The notes under the pieces are model-generated. The model made no database searches, was not told where the DNA came from, and saw only the letters and a list, made by a program, of their open reading frames with translations. 64,000 bases of DNA from a bacterium (lineage in GTDB: Bacteria; JAMCPX01). Location of the stretch: contig JAJYLN010000013.1 in assembly GCA_021787665.1 (NCBI GenBank), forward strand, positions 1 to 64,000, written 5' to 3'. Position 1 is the first letter of the stretch; each line of letters starts with the position of its first letter. A program made the position numbers and the translations under genes. Below are positions 7,830-16,820 of this stretch, piece by piece.

Positions 7830-9146
7830 ATGATGGTTTCCATGCGATCGAATGATGCTGCTATTTTGAAAAAAGTGTTCTTTTCTGGCGTTCATGCGGT
7901 GACGGGCTATGGGGCTGTTCATCATGCGGTACGTCCGACGACGCGCGGTATAGAGATTGCCGGCAAAGAGTACAGGTTCGGCTACTACAAAAAGATCATC
8001 GTTGTCGGAGCGGGCAAGGCTTCCTTTTCCATGGCGCGTGCAATCGATGAAGTCCTGGGCAGCCGTATCGACAACGGCATCGTCATAACAAAATACGGTT
8101 ACGCGGGCCGTTTGAAACATATCGATGTCTTTGAGGCAGGACATCCCTTCCCCGACCAAAACGGCATAGAGGCAACGAAGCGTCTGATGTCTCTCGCCGC
8201 TCATGTTGACCGATACACCCTTGTGCTCATGCTGCTTTCCGGCGGCGCCTCATCCTTGCTCGTAGCACCGGACGGCGTGTCGCTCAAGGATAAGATACTG
8301 ACGACCGCGCTCCTCCTACGATCGGGCGCAGGCATCGATGAATTGAATATTGTTCGGAAGCACCTCTCACGGGTGAAGGGGGGGAGGCTTGCAAGACTCT
8401 TTTATCCGGCCCGGACGGTCACTTTGATAATTTCTGATGTTATCGGAAATCGTCTCGGGAGCATCGGATCCGGCCCGACCGTGGAGGACACGTCGACACC
8501 TGCACAGGCGCTGGAGATACTCGACAGGTTCCATCTGAAAAAGGAGGTCCCTGCTGCGGTCATAACAAGGCTGGAGCAAAGGAATATGGGCCCTGCGGTA
8601 CGTCCCGGTCCAGCGCGGGCAAGGAACGTCATTATCGCAGACAATAGGAAAGCCGTTGATGCAGGTAAGGCAGAGTCACGGCGGCTCGGTCTGAGGCCGT
8701 TGATTCTGACCACCCGTCTGCACGGTGAAGCCCGAAGCGTGGGACATGAGCTTGCTGCTTTAGCACAGAGAACGGCAAACAGGAAATACCGGAAAAGCAG
8801 GCCAATCTGCATGATCAGTAGCGGCGAGACAACGGTCACTGTTCAAGGGACGGGGAAAGGCGGCAGAAGCCAGGAACTCGCCCTGGGCTTTGCAATCGAT
8901 ATCAGCGGCAAAAAAGGCATAACCCTGCTGTCTGCAGGGACCGACGGGACTGATGGCCCGACCGATGCAGCGGGGGCTCTCGTCGACGGAACTACCGCTG
9001 ACCGTATGGAGAGGTCTGGTATGGATCCGGCTGCATACCTCCTGAATAACGATTCTTATACGGTACTCGACCGCGTGGGGGCACTTTTCAGAACAGGTCC
9101 CACCGGTACCAATGTGATGGACATTCAGGTGATACTGGTGTCGTAG
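7830..9146 (+). CDS. Glycerate kinase, MOFRL family (glycerate 2-kinase type)
   Basis: The enzyme phosphorylates D-glycerate, usually to 2-phosphoglycerate in this family. The 438-residue product has the N-terminal DUF4147 Rossmann domain (IVVGAGKASFSMARAIDE near residue 55, LLSGGASSLL near 140, IISDVIGNRLGSIGSGPT near 200). The C-terminal MOFRL domain has SGGE-type ISSGETTVTVQGTGKGGRSQELAL near 335-360 and AGTDGTDGPTDAAGA near 375. Start candidates are ATG 7830, 7833 or 7842. It lies next to a glycosyltransferase with a GpgS-like domain, so recycling glycerate from a glycerate-based osmolyte is a reasonable inference. It is convergent with the next gene. Confidence 0.88.
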   Translation: MMVSMRSNDAAILKKVFFSGVHAVTGYGAVHHAVRPTTRGIEIAGKEYRFGYYKKIIVVGAGKASFSMARAIDEVLGSRIDNGIVITKYGYAGRLKHIDVFEAGHPFPDQNGIEATKRLMSLAAHVDRYTLVLMLLSGGASSLLVAPDGVSLKDKILTTALLLRSGAGIDELNIVRKHLSRVKGGRLARLFYPARTVTLIISDVIGNRLGSIGSGPTVEDTSTPAQALEILDRFHLKKEVPAAVITRLEQRNMGPAVRPGPARARNVIIADNRKAVDAGKAESRRLGLRPLILTTRLHGEARSVGHELAALAQRTANRKYRKSRPICMISSGETTVTVQGTGKGGRSQELALGFAIDISGKKGITLLSAGTDGTDGPTDAAGALVDGTTADRMERSGMDPAAYLLNNDSYTVLDRVGALFRTGPTGTNVMDIQVILVS

Positions 9147-9153
9147 GACCTGC

Positions 9154-9846
9154 TCATAGGTGCGATATGCCGTCGTCGTGGTCGCTCTTTGAGTTCTTGA
9201 TCGTCTTCTCGAGCCATTCTTTGACGATTTCCTTTGCTCCGAGGCCGAAGGCTATCGCGAGACCCAGGATCACGCCCCCGAAGGTGATGGAGAACGCCGC
9301 GACGATGACGTTCTTCCCTATCTCGAGTAGGTCGAGTGACACGAAGACGAAAAACACGATGACCGCAAACTTCGTCAGCCTGCCTATCGCCTTTGCGTGG
9401 GGGACATGTGAGCTCACTGCTGCGAGTACCACGATGCGGTCCAGGAAGTTGCCGAACAGATACCCTGCCGTAAAAATAATGATCGCTGCAATCAGCTTCG
9501 GCAGGTACAGGAAGAAGCCCGTTATGAGGTTGTCTATGGGCCCGAGTTTGAGCGCACTGAGACCGAGCATGAGGAAAACGAACACGATGAACCAGAAGAT
9601 AAACCGCTCAGCAATCGCACTCATGGTGGTGCCGCTGAACGCGACAGACAAGCCGGATCTTTCCCCGATCTCGTTCAGTTTTATAAGCTTGAAAATCCAC
9701 TTCGCCGCCTTGCCGAGGAGCCATGCGAGCAGAAACCCGATGATGATGACGAACAGCATGGTCAGGACATTGGGAATGTAGCTCACGACGGTATGATACC
9801 ACGCCAGGAACGGATCGATAACTATCGTGTGGAGAAATTTCATCAT
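9154..9846 (-). CDS. Conserved TM-helix membrane protein, mechanosensitive-channel-like
   Basis: The 230-residue protein has about five hydrophobic helices (near 20-50, 75-95, 108-135, 150-172, 180-205). It contains the glycine-spaced helix VLGLAIAFGLGAKEIVKEWLE-type pattern found in conserved-TM-helix proteins (CmpX type) and in the pore helix of small mechanosensitive channels. The MscS beta domain is missing. It lies 18 bases downstream of the GpgS/MgS fusion gene on the same strand, probably in its operon. Together with the osmolyte enzymes this suggests a role in osmotic response. Confidence 0.65.
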   Translation of the reverse strand: MMKFLHTIVIDPFLAWYHTVVSYIPNVLTMLFVIIIGFLLAWLLGKAAKWIFKLIKLNEIGERSGLSVAFSGTTMSAIAERFIFWFIVFVFLMLGLSALKLGPIDNLITGFFLYLPKLIAAIIIFTAGYLFGNFLDRIVVLAAVSSHVPHAKAIGRLTKFAVIVFFVFVSLDLLEIGKNVIVAAFSITFGGVILGLAIAFGLGAKEIVKEWLEKTIKNSKSDHDDGISHL

Positions 9847-9864
9847 ATACCTCCTCTTATTTTT

Positions 9865-12132
9865 TCACTCCCACATACCTTTCAGGAAAGGCTTCTGTTC
9901 AAGGAAGCTCTTCACGATCCCTTCTACCGACTCCTCTGCCTGCTGTGCAGAAGAATACAGGGTCTTATAGATAAAAGACGCAACCTTTCCCAGGTAAAGG
10001 GGCACCAACACCTTCAGGATGGAGTTCCTGTCCATCTTCTTCACATGAAACGCATAGGCGAACTCGTAGACGATCCTTGCCCAGAGGTCGTTCGGGAATT
10101 CCTTTGTGTCTGCCAGCTTCATAGTGTCCTGAAACGTGCCTTCCGAAACTATCGATCTCAGGATGCTCTCTATTGCCGAGAGTTCATCGGTAAAGCGGCG
10201 CTGCATCCTATCCACATCGACGGCTATCGGTTCTGGCACGGCCTCGTATACGAAGCCGTACAGTGAAACCGACGTTATCTCGCCTGATTCAGACCATGTT
10301 GACCGGTATGTTTCCATGAGCATAAACGTGGTCCCTACTACCTGCATAAACATATCGACCAGGTCCACGGCCGGGTCCTTTGCTTTGTGGATCTTGGTAC
10401 CAAGGTAAGACTGACACACTTTGTATCCTTCCGCAAGGGCAAGGGTCGAAAGCCAGATGTCGATACCGAACCTGGCGATGTCCGTGTCCCAAACCGGCTT
10501 CTCGAGGTAGGTCTTGAACAGATTCCTGGATATGCAAAAATCGCCCCCTATCGGCTGCCTGAGCGACCTGCCGTAAAGTGCCGTCGTAAGCGGATAGATT
10601 ATCATGTTGGTAATGGTGCCGTCGTACTTGTATCGCGAGTAGTACGGGGCCACGAAGTCGTATTGGTTATACAGGATCGGGCCGAGTAGGTTCTCGATCC
10701 ACTCAGGGGAAATACTCCGCAGGTCCGCATCGACGAGCACGCACGCCTTTGCTCCATACTCCTGGGCCTTTTCCAGCACAAGCTTCACCGCGCTCCCTTT
10801 CCCGGGAATGCCGGTATAGGGAATGGAGAGCTTGTGGACCGGGAACAGAGGGTGCGTCGTGTAAACCACGTTCGGGTATTTTCCGGTAAAGGTCTTCACG
10901 ATGTCGGATGTCCCGTCCGTGGAGCCTCCGTCGGAGTTGATGATCACACACCGGCTCGAGGGGAAGTATTCCCTGACACCGACGGTAACAGCCTCGAGTA
11001 CGTGGGGGATAGTATCGGCGTTATTGAAGCTCGGTATGCCCACGACAATATCGAAATCACCCTGATCTGCAGAGACGCGGGCGGTATGCTGCGGATGGTT
11101 TTGCTCCTCTTTTTTCAGGGACGCAACAGCAGGCCTCTCGTGCTCCTCCAGAACCACTTTATCGACCCGGCTTGCGCCTGCCGAGAAGAGGGACTGGAAG
11201 TATTCTGTGCTCGGACTGTCGCGGAGGTCCAGCTTTTTGTCCTCCTGCAACCGTCTCATAAAGGTCTGGAGAATGCCGAAGGCCATCCTGCTCAGTTCGG
11301 CGAGTCGCTGGTTCCGATGGATGCGTGTCTCAAGGTCGACCTGCGCCATTGCGTCGATACCGATGAGCTTTAACAACGAAATGAGCATGCCTATCTCGAT
11401 TCCGTACCCGGTTGGGAAGGGGATCTGCTCGAACACCCGCTTGAAGCCCGCGTACTCCCCTGCGAGAGGCTGGATGAAGCCTGCAAGCTCAGGATAGAAC
11501 GCGTTGATAAGAGGACGCGCGAGGAGCTCGGTGACTCTTCCTCCTCCTACGGGCATGAACTCCTGCCCAGCCTGCAGCGGCCTCATATAGAAGCCCTTGG
11601 TAAAGAGGATATTTTCGTTCCTGAGGATCGGACCGATCAGACCGTAGACGAACCGCGGGTCTATGTTCCGGATGTCCGTGTCAATCCATACGATAAGGTC
11701 ACCTTCGAGGACGAACAGACTCTTGAAGAGCGCTTCTCCCTTGCCGCTGTATGAGCCGAGGGATGGCATGATGTCTTTGTGGATGTAGACCTTCGCTCCG
11801 AGCTCCTGCGCGATGTCACGCGTCCTGTCGCTCGAAGAGCTGTCGATCACGACGATCTCGTCGAGCAGCCCGGTGTTGTCGTAGAGGATGGATTTGAGGA
11901 TGGTGATGATCCGTCGTATGGTTGCCTCCTCGTTCAGAGCGGGCAGGCACAAGCTGATCTTCAGACCGCGTTTTTGCTTCAGCACCGCGAGGGACTGGAG
12001 GTTGGAGAAATCCTGGCTGTGGAACGTATGGGTCTCGAGCCACTGGGTGAGCTGGTATTTGGGCATACCATACATGTAAATCAGTTTGTCCGGAAAATGC
12101 AATAAGAAAGGGGAAATTTCTTCTTGCTCCAC
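9865..12132 (-). CDS. Fusion of GpgS-like and MgS-like glycosyltransferase domains
   Basis: The 755-residue protein carries two GT-A domains. Residues about 55-300 match glucosyl-3-phosphoglycerate synthase: LPALNEEATI (63-72), DTD (151-153), the phosphoglycerate-binding GGGRVTELLARP (196-207), QPLAGEYAG (221-229) and TGYGIEIG (241-248). Residues about 358-750 form a second transferase: VGIPSFNNADTI (364-375), metal-binding DAD (468-470), QPIGGD (526-531), RFGID (554-558) and TKIHK (579-583). That order resembles mannosylglycerate synthase (GT78). A linker of about 55 residues joins them. The start is GTG 12132 with a GAGGAG site upstream. I infer synthesis of a glucosylated or mannosyl-glucosylated glycerate; the second domain's substrate is not proven. 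Confidence 0.75.
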   Translation of the reverse strand: MEQEEISPFLLHFPDKLIYMYGMPKYQLTQWLETHTFHSQDFSNLQSLAVLKQKRGLKISLCLPALNEEATIRRIITILKSILYDNTGLLDEIVVIDSSSSDRTRDIAQELGAKVYIHKDIMPSLGSYSGKGEALFKSLFVLEGDLIVWIDTDIRNIDPRFVYGLIGPILRNENILFTKGFYMRPLQAGQEFMPVGGGRVTELLARPLINAFYPELAGFIQPLAGEYAGFKRVFEQIPFPTGYGIEIGMLISLLKLIGIDAMAQVDLETRIHRNQRLAELSRMAFGILQTFMRRLQEDKKLDLRDSPSTEYFQSLFSAGASRVDKVVLEEHERPAVASLKKEEQNHPQHTARVSADQGDFDIVVGIPSFNNADTIPHVLEAVTVGVREYFPSSRCVIINSDGGSTDGTSDIVKTFTGKYPNVVYTTHPLFPVHKLSIPYTGIPGKGSAVKLVLEKAQEYGAKACVLVDADLRSISPEWIENLLGPILYNQYDFVAPYYSRYKYDGTITNMIIYPLTTALYGRSLRQPIGGDFCISRNLFKTYLEKPVWDTDIARFGIDIWLSTLALAEGYKVCQSYLGTKIHKAKDPAVDLVDMFMQVVGTTFMLMETYRSTWSESGEITSVSLYGFVYEAVPEPIAVDVDRMQRRFTDELSAIESILRSIVSEGTFQDTMKLADTKEFPNDLWARIVYEFAYAFHVKKMDRNSILKVLVPLYLGKVASFIYKTLYSSAQQAEESVEGIVKSFLEQKPFLKGMWE

Positions 12133-12173
12133 GTCAGGCTCCTCAATCGTGGCTATTTCGGGTGTGAAGGATC

Positions 12174-12678
12174 ATGACAGGGAGACTCAGAAGAAAGCAG
12201 CTGTTGCTCGCAAAACTTTTTCTGGGCAGCAAGCCGGACCTCTCTGCCGGACTTGTTCTGTACGGGCTTGCGCCCTGTATAGCAATGGTCATTGTCTTTA
12301 CCTATCTTGCTCAGGGCAACGTGGCCCTTGCGATCGTACTCGTTGCAATGAATTCCATCATTCAGATGCTGCTTATTACGGTCTACGCGAAACTTCTGCT
12401 GGGCAATGTCCATTTCGATGTTCAGGTAGTCGGAGAGAGTGTGCTCCTGTATCTCGGTGTCCCGCTGATAGCGGGCGTTCTGACGAGGTCCCTTAGGCAG
12501 GGACTTCGATATAGCCATTGCCATAGCCATTACCGCTTTCAATCCAACCGTCGCGCTCGCAACGGTCATCGGTCCCCTTATTGAAGTCCCTGTCATGCTT
12601 GTGCTGGTATGGTTTGCGAAAATGACCGGACCCAGGCTCTTTCAACGGAACGGGTCAGAGAAGGGGGTACCCCTGTAG
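12174..12678 (+). pseudogene. Decayed ACR3-family arsenite efflux permease
   Basis: Two pieces of an ACR3 permease lie in different frames. Piece one (12174 to about 12500) reads KPDLSAGLVLYGLAPCIAMV, then VYAKLLLG and VGESVLLYLGVPLIAGVLTR, matching the middle of ACR3. Piece two (about 12502-12678, shifted frame) reads DFDIAIAIAITAFN, ALATVIGPLIEVPVMLVLV and a TAG stop, matching the last helices. The N-terminal third and roughly 100 residues between the pieces are missing, along with the frame. The gene is therefore dead by deletion, not by one sequencing error. No arsR or arsC lies nearby. Confidence 0.8.
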
Positions 12679-12688
12679 CCTAACTCTG

Positions 12689-14812
12689 CTACGACAGCCA
12701 GTCCAAGAAATCCTTTACCTCTGATTGCTCCTGCAGATAGCACTGGGCATGAACGTTCGTGCCGACGCTTATGGTAACGCCGGTAGTCGCGATCGCCCTA
12801 AATGCGTCGTCGTCCGTGACATCGTCGCCGATATACACGGGCATCCTGCCTGTGCCCAGGTTTTTGAGGATCCATTCCACAGCATCGCCCTTGTTCCATA
12901 CGTTGCGGGGCCGAACCTCGGATACCTCTTTGCCCGTGGTTATTCTCAGCCTTTTCCGGTAGCCGTCTGCAATTTGCCGGATCTTCTTCGTCGCCGCCTT
13001 CTTGTGCCGGGCACTTGCATTTCTGTAGTGGATACTGAGCGTCACGCCTTTGTCTTCTATCACGACACCGTCCATAGCTTTGAGTGCTGCGGACGCTTTT
13101 AGCCTAAACTCGTTCAATGTCCCTGTATCGATCGGACCATCGGAACCCGGAACGACGACATTGCCGTATCCTATTTGTGCACCGTGGTTGCCCACGTAAA
13201 CGATGTCTTTTATGTTTACCCGGTCTCTGATGTCTGACAGGGTCCTGCCGCTGATGATCGCGAGGGGATACATCGATTTGAGCCTTTCCAGTGCTGCACG
13301 GACGCCCTGATCCAGCACGGCTAGTGCCGGCCTGCTTACGATGGGGGCGAGCGTGCCGTCATAGTCGAGGAACAGGAATATATTGCCGGCTGGCTGGTGA
13401 AGCACGCGATGACGTTCCTCAAGGGCCGAGACAAAGTCGTCCGACCATTTCTTGAGGTTATTTGCTCTCACTTGGTCCCGCAGCGCCCGCATCCTGCTCC
13501 GCTTCTCCTCGGCAGGCATGAGCAGGGCCCTTTTTATGTTCTCTGCAAATGACTCTATATCATAGGGGTTCAGGAGCAGTGCCCCGGTGAGCTCTTCAGA
13601 GGCACCGGCGAACTCGCTGAGTATGATGACGCCGTTTTCGTCAACCTGCGACGCTATGTATTCTTTCGCCACGAGGTTCATGCCGTCGTACACGGAGCTT
13701 ATGATAGCGACATCGGATATCCTGTAGTAGAGCGCCAGTTCTTTGTGCTCGATCTTGGTCGTGATGTATACGATGGGCATCCACGCTCCGGCGGAGTATT
13801 TGTCGTTGATCCTTCCTATCAGCTCCTCCACGGACCTCTTGTAGCTAATGTAGGGCTCGCTCAGCCGTGTCGGTATCGCTATCTGGACGAACGTGAACCG
13901 TTCCCGGAAGCTGAGGTACTTGTCGAAAAAGAGGTCGATGGCCTGGAGTCTTTTCAACAAGGCCTTTGTATATTCGAGCCTGTCTACCCCTATGCCCACG
14001 TACCCGTTCTTGATGCCGAGCTGTTCACGGAGACGTCGTAGGGCGGAAGGCTTTTTTGCCGATGCCGTATCGCTAAAGCTGGTGAAGTCGACACTTATGG
14101 GGAAGGCCTTCAGCACTGTCCTGTGGCCGTTGTACAGAACCGACAGTCCTTCCTCGTCTATAGCAGCGTTGAGACACTCCTTTGCACAGCCCATGAAATT
14201 TTTCACGAACAGGGGTATCTGGAAGCCGATGAGGTCGTTTGCCAGCAGCCCCTCGAGCACCTCTTTTGCCTGAGGTAATATCCTGAAGGTGCTCCAGTCC
14301 GGCCAGGGGATGTGCCAGAAATGCCCGATGATCGCGGACGGCAGTGCCTGCCTGATCAGTGACGGGACAAGGCAGAGATGGTAATCGTGCACCCATACCA
14401 CGGTGTCCGGCCCGGATTCTTCGATGACAGCATCTGCAAATTTCTTGTTTACCACCTTGTAGAAATCCCAGTATTGCCTCCGGTAATACACCCTGTCCAG
14501 GGTCAGATGCGATAGCGGCCAGAGGACGCGGTTGGAGTAACCGGTGTAGTAGTTATCGACCTCGTTCTGGGCCAGCCATACCCTCTTCAGGATGTACGAT
14601 GGTGTGGATGGAGGAACACGTACACGGTTGTGCCCATCGACGACCTCCCGGTCTCCGCTACCGCTACCCCATGCAATCCAGATACCGTTCACGGCCCCAA
14701 GTACGCTGTCGAGTGCCGAGGCGAGCCCGCCTGCCGGTCTCTCCACGTGTATCGCCTTGCCCACTTTTCTATGAATGAACGGCTCCCTGTTGGAGGCAAC
14801 GATCAATGCCAC
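12689..14812 (-). CDS. otsAB: Bifunctional trehalose-6-phosphate synthase/phosphatase
   Basis: The 707-residue fusion makes trehalose-6-phosphate from NDP-glucose and glucose-6-phosphate, then dephosphorylates it. The GT20 OtsA domain (about 1-455) has SNREPF, PAGGLASAL, VWVHDYHL, FWHIPWP, GVDRLEYTK, IPTRLSEPY, DGMNLVAKEY and LSEFAGASEEL. The HAD OtsB domain (about 470-707) has LDYDGTLAPIV with both catalytic Asp residues, SGR and IGDDVTDDDAF. The likely start is GTG 14812, one base after the treT stop with GGAGATGTAGG overlapping it, so translation is probably coupled. The order treT-otsAB on one mRNA gives two routes to trehalose. Confidence 0.92.
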   Translation of the reverse strand: MALIVASNREPFIHRKVGKAIHVERPAGGLASALDSVLGAVNGIWIAWGSGSGDREVVDGHNRVRVPPSTPSYILKRVWLAQNEVDNYYTGYSNRVLWPLSHLTLDRVYYRRQYWDFYKVVNKKFADAVIEESGPDTVVWVHDYHLCLVPSLIRQALPSAIIGHFWHIPWPDWSTFRILPQAKEVLEGLLANDLIGFQIPLFVKNFMGCAKECLNAAIDEEGLSVLYNGHRTVLKAFPISVDFTSFSDTASAKKPSALRRLREQLGIKNGYVGIGVDRLEYTKALLKRLQAIDLFFDKYLSFRERFTFVQIAIPTRLSEPYISYKRSVEELIGRINDKYSAGAWMPIVYITTKIEHKELALYYRISDVAIISSVYDGMNLVAKEYIASQVDENGVIILSEFAGASEELTGALLLNPYDIESFAENIKRALLMPAEEKRSRMRALRDQVRANNLKKWSDDFVSALEERHRVLHQPAGNIFLFLDYDGTLAPIVSRPALAVLDQGVRAALERLKSMYPLAIISGRTLSDIRDRVNIKDIVYVGNHGAQIGYGNVVVPGSDGPIDTGTLNEFRLKASAALKAMDGVVIEDKGVTLSIHYRNASARHKKAATKKIRQIADGYRKRLRITTGKEVSEVRPRNVWNKGDAVEWILKNLGTGRMPVYIGDDVTDDDAFRAIATTGVTISVGTNVHAQCYLQEQSEVKDFLDWLS

Positions 14813-14813
14813 C

Positions 14814-16031
14814 CTACATCTCCATGACCGTTCTGCCTCTGTTCAGCATCGCGTACCACACGAACAGGTAGTCGCGTATCTGCCTGGTGATGAGGAAATT
14901 GTTCCGCACATACTGCCGTGCGTTGTCTCCCAGGCCTTTTGCCATGGCGGGATCGTTCAGTATCTGCCGTATCCTGAAAGCGGCACCCTCCTCGGAGTTT
15001 ACCAGGAAACCGTTGACCCCGCTGATGATCTGCGACGGTATGCCTCCCACATTCCCTCCGATAACGGGTCTGCCTTTCCACATCGCTTCCGTGACCGTAA
15101 GACCGAAGCCCTCTTTCAGGGACTTCTGCAATACCACGGTTGCCATTCTCTGGAGGGCATTGATGTCCCGGTCGCTGAAGGCCGGCAGCAGCAAGATATG
15201 GATGTCCGGATCATTGCCGGCAAATTCTTTTACCTCCCGGATCACGGCGTCTCCCTCGGGGTCGTCTGTTGCGGAGCTGCCTGCAAGCACCAGTCTGCAG
15301 TCGTTGTACTTTTTTACCAACCTGTACGCCCGAATAACGCCGTTCGGGTCCTTGAACCTGTCGAACCTCGATACCTGGAGCAGGGTGGGTTTGTCGCGGG
15401 GTATTCCGAATCTGTCAGCCACCTCCGCAACTTCCGCCTCAGTCAGGTCCCTGTTCTTGTCACTAAGCGGGTCTATCGTGGGCGTAATGATGAACTCGTC
15501 TATGGACATTTGCTGCGCAAATTTTGATACGGAAAAAATTGCTGCATCGTAGCTCCCTGCGTACGTCGAAATCCTTTCCCATACCTCCCGGACGGGGTTG
15601 GATACATCGATATGACACCTCCATATCCACAGGCCGCTGCGTCTGAATTTTATGAGCGGGACAGGCTGGGGGTCGTGGACGAATACCACGTCGGCATCCA
15701 GGTCCAGGGTCTCTGCATTCTTCGCATTGATGGCCTCGTGGTACGCCCACATGTCGTCCGTAAATACCTCCTGCAGCCCCTGCAGGGCGTTGTGGATCTT
15801 CTTCGTAATACTGAAAAACCTCTGGTCTCCTTCTATCGTTTCCCATCTGACCGCAAGGCCAAGTCCATCCAGCAGCGGGGTCATCCTGTTGAGTATCTCG
15901 GCCACACCGCCCCCGGACTTCGTGGAGTTGATATGGAGAAACCGCTTTTTGGAAAGCCTGTCCGAAAGTTTGTAAATGAGCTGGAGGTCTGCCTTCGGGG
16001 ATATGCCGGTATAATCCTGCAATCGTATCAT
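14814..16031 (-). CDS. treT: Trehalose glycosyltransferring synthase (TreT-like, GT4)
   Basis: TreT reversibly joins NDP-glucose and free glucose into trehalose without a phosphorylated intermediate. The 405-residue GT-B protein shows NSTKSGGGVAEILNRMTPLL near 36-55, the HDPQ motif and WRCHID near 115-140, and TIDPLSDKNRDL near 183. The donor site has VSRFDRFKDPNGVI near 215 and SLKEGFGLTVTEAMWKGRPVIGG in two adjacent blocks near 310-330. Its ATG overlaps the DUF5752 stop by 4 bases and otsAB starts one base after its stop, which is a tightly coupled operon. A generic trehalose-phosphorylase-like GT4 is the alternative. Confidence 0.85.
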   Translation of the reverse strand: MIRLQDYTGISPKADLQLIYKLSDRLSKKRFLHINSTKSGGGVAEILNRMTPLLDGLGLAVRWETIEGDQRFFSITKKIHNALQGLQEVFTDDMWAYHEAINAKNAETLDLDADVVFVHDPQPVPLIKFRRSGLWIWRCHIDVSNPVREVWERISTYAGSYDAAIFSVSKFAQQMSIDEFIITPTIDPLSDKNRDLTEAEVAEVADRFGIPRDKPTLLQVSRFDRFKDPNGVIRAYRLVKKYNDCRLVLAGSSATDDPEGDAVIREVKEFAGNDPDIHILLLPAFSDRDINALQRMATVVLQKSLKEGFGLTVTEAMWKGRPVIGGNVGGIPSQIISGVNGFLVNSEEGAAFRIRQILNDPAMAKGLGDNARQYVRNNFLITRQIRDYLFVWYAMLNRGRTVMEM

Positions 16032-16681
16032 AGGCTCTCCATGTCCTTCTGGACCTTCTGCTCCACGATCTGTACGATTAGCTTTCTCATACCCTCTATG
16101 TCGTACATGAACGGGTCTATGTGCCGGAGCCTCCCGGAAAGCTCTGGTTCGTTCGCCTTCTCGCTGAGCCAGGTCGAGAAATCGTCGGGTCCGTACACGC
16201 CCCGGCTCCTCCCCTCGTAGAAGTGGTAGTAGATGGAGCTGCTGTCGACATACTTTAAGCCTTGCAAGAACTCAGCAAGGTTATGGGCCACGATACCTGT
16301 CGGGAACACGATGGTCGCTGACTCGTTAAAATGGAACTCATTGCCCGCAAGAGCAGGCCTTGGCTCGGGGAAATGTCCGAGATAGTCCTCGATCACGCCG
16401 ACGAGGCGCGTCCTGAGGTCCGCTATCTTATCGTAGGCGTAGGGGTCTATGATCGCGAGATGCTCGGACAGTGTCTTTTCCTCCAGGGCCTCTCCGACCC
16501 ATTGGGCGAAGTCGTTCGTGTACTCGAGCATGTGTCCTTTGAGGAAGTATTGGTAGGTGTGGTGAAAGATGGACGCTTCGCTCACTTCGCTGATACCCGA
16601 CATCAGCTCCCTGATCGTTACGGCCCTCCTCTGTGTCGCCTTCAGTATGTTCGTGCATTGTTTAAATACGAACGGTTGCAT
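16028..16681 (-). CDS. DUF5752 family protein, first gene of the trehalose operon
   Basis: The 217-residue soluble protein appears to consist of two related halves. Each has a hydrophobic-helix pair and a block of the form HxxYxF...F..W (HHTYQYFLKGHMLEYTNDFAQW near 40-60, YYHFYEGRSRGVYGPDDFSTW near 150-170), followed by a DPY/DPF motif (IIDPYAYDKI, HIDPFMYDIE). I recognise it as DUF5752, a family whose genes often sit beside trehalose synthases; its biochemistry is not known to me. Its 4-base overlap with treT supports a shared role. The internal duplication is my own observation. Confidence 0.75.
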   Translation of the reverse strand: MQPFVFKQCTNILKATQRRAVTIRELMSGISEVSEASIFHHTYQYFLKGHMLEYTNDFAQWVGEALEEKTLSEHLAIIDPYAYDKIADLRTRLVGVIEDYLGHFPEPRPALAGNEFHFNESATIVFPTGIVAHNLAEFLQGLKYVDSSSIYYHFYEGRSRGVYGPDDFSTWLSEKANEPELSGRLRHIDPFMYDIEGMRKLIVQIVEQKVQKDMESL

Positions 16682-16701
16682 CTTCTTGTTCCACTCCCGT
16701 T

Positions 16702-16729
16702 ATTGTAATAATACTTGCGGAAACTTCAA
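16702..16729 (-). promoter_or_regulatory. Candidate sigma-70 promoter of the DUF5752-treT-otsAB operon
   Basis: Reading the minus strand, TTGAAG (16729-16724) and TACAAT (16707-16702) are spaced by 16 bases. They lie about 21 bases upstream of the ATG at 16681, and a GGAGTGG ribosome site falls between. Confidence 0.45.
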
Positions 16730-16820
16730 TCGATTTCGTCTCCGCTGATCACCGGCAGAGGAAAGCCTTCTTCGTGGTATGTTCTTTCCTCTGGCGACAG
16801 CGCAGAAGGAATACGGGCCG

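Noticed and set aside
9865-12132. Two separate glycosyltransferase genes with a missed stop codon
   Set aside because: The frame is continuous over 755 codons with a plausible linker of about 55 residues and no internal ribosome site at the second domain, so a true fusion is the simpler reading.
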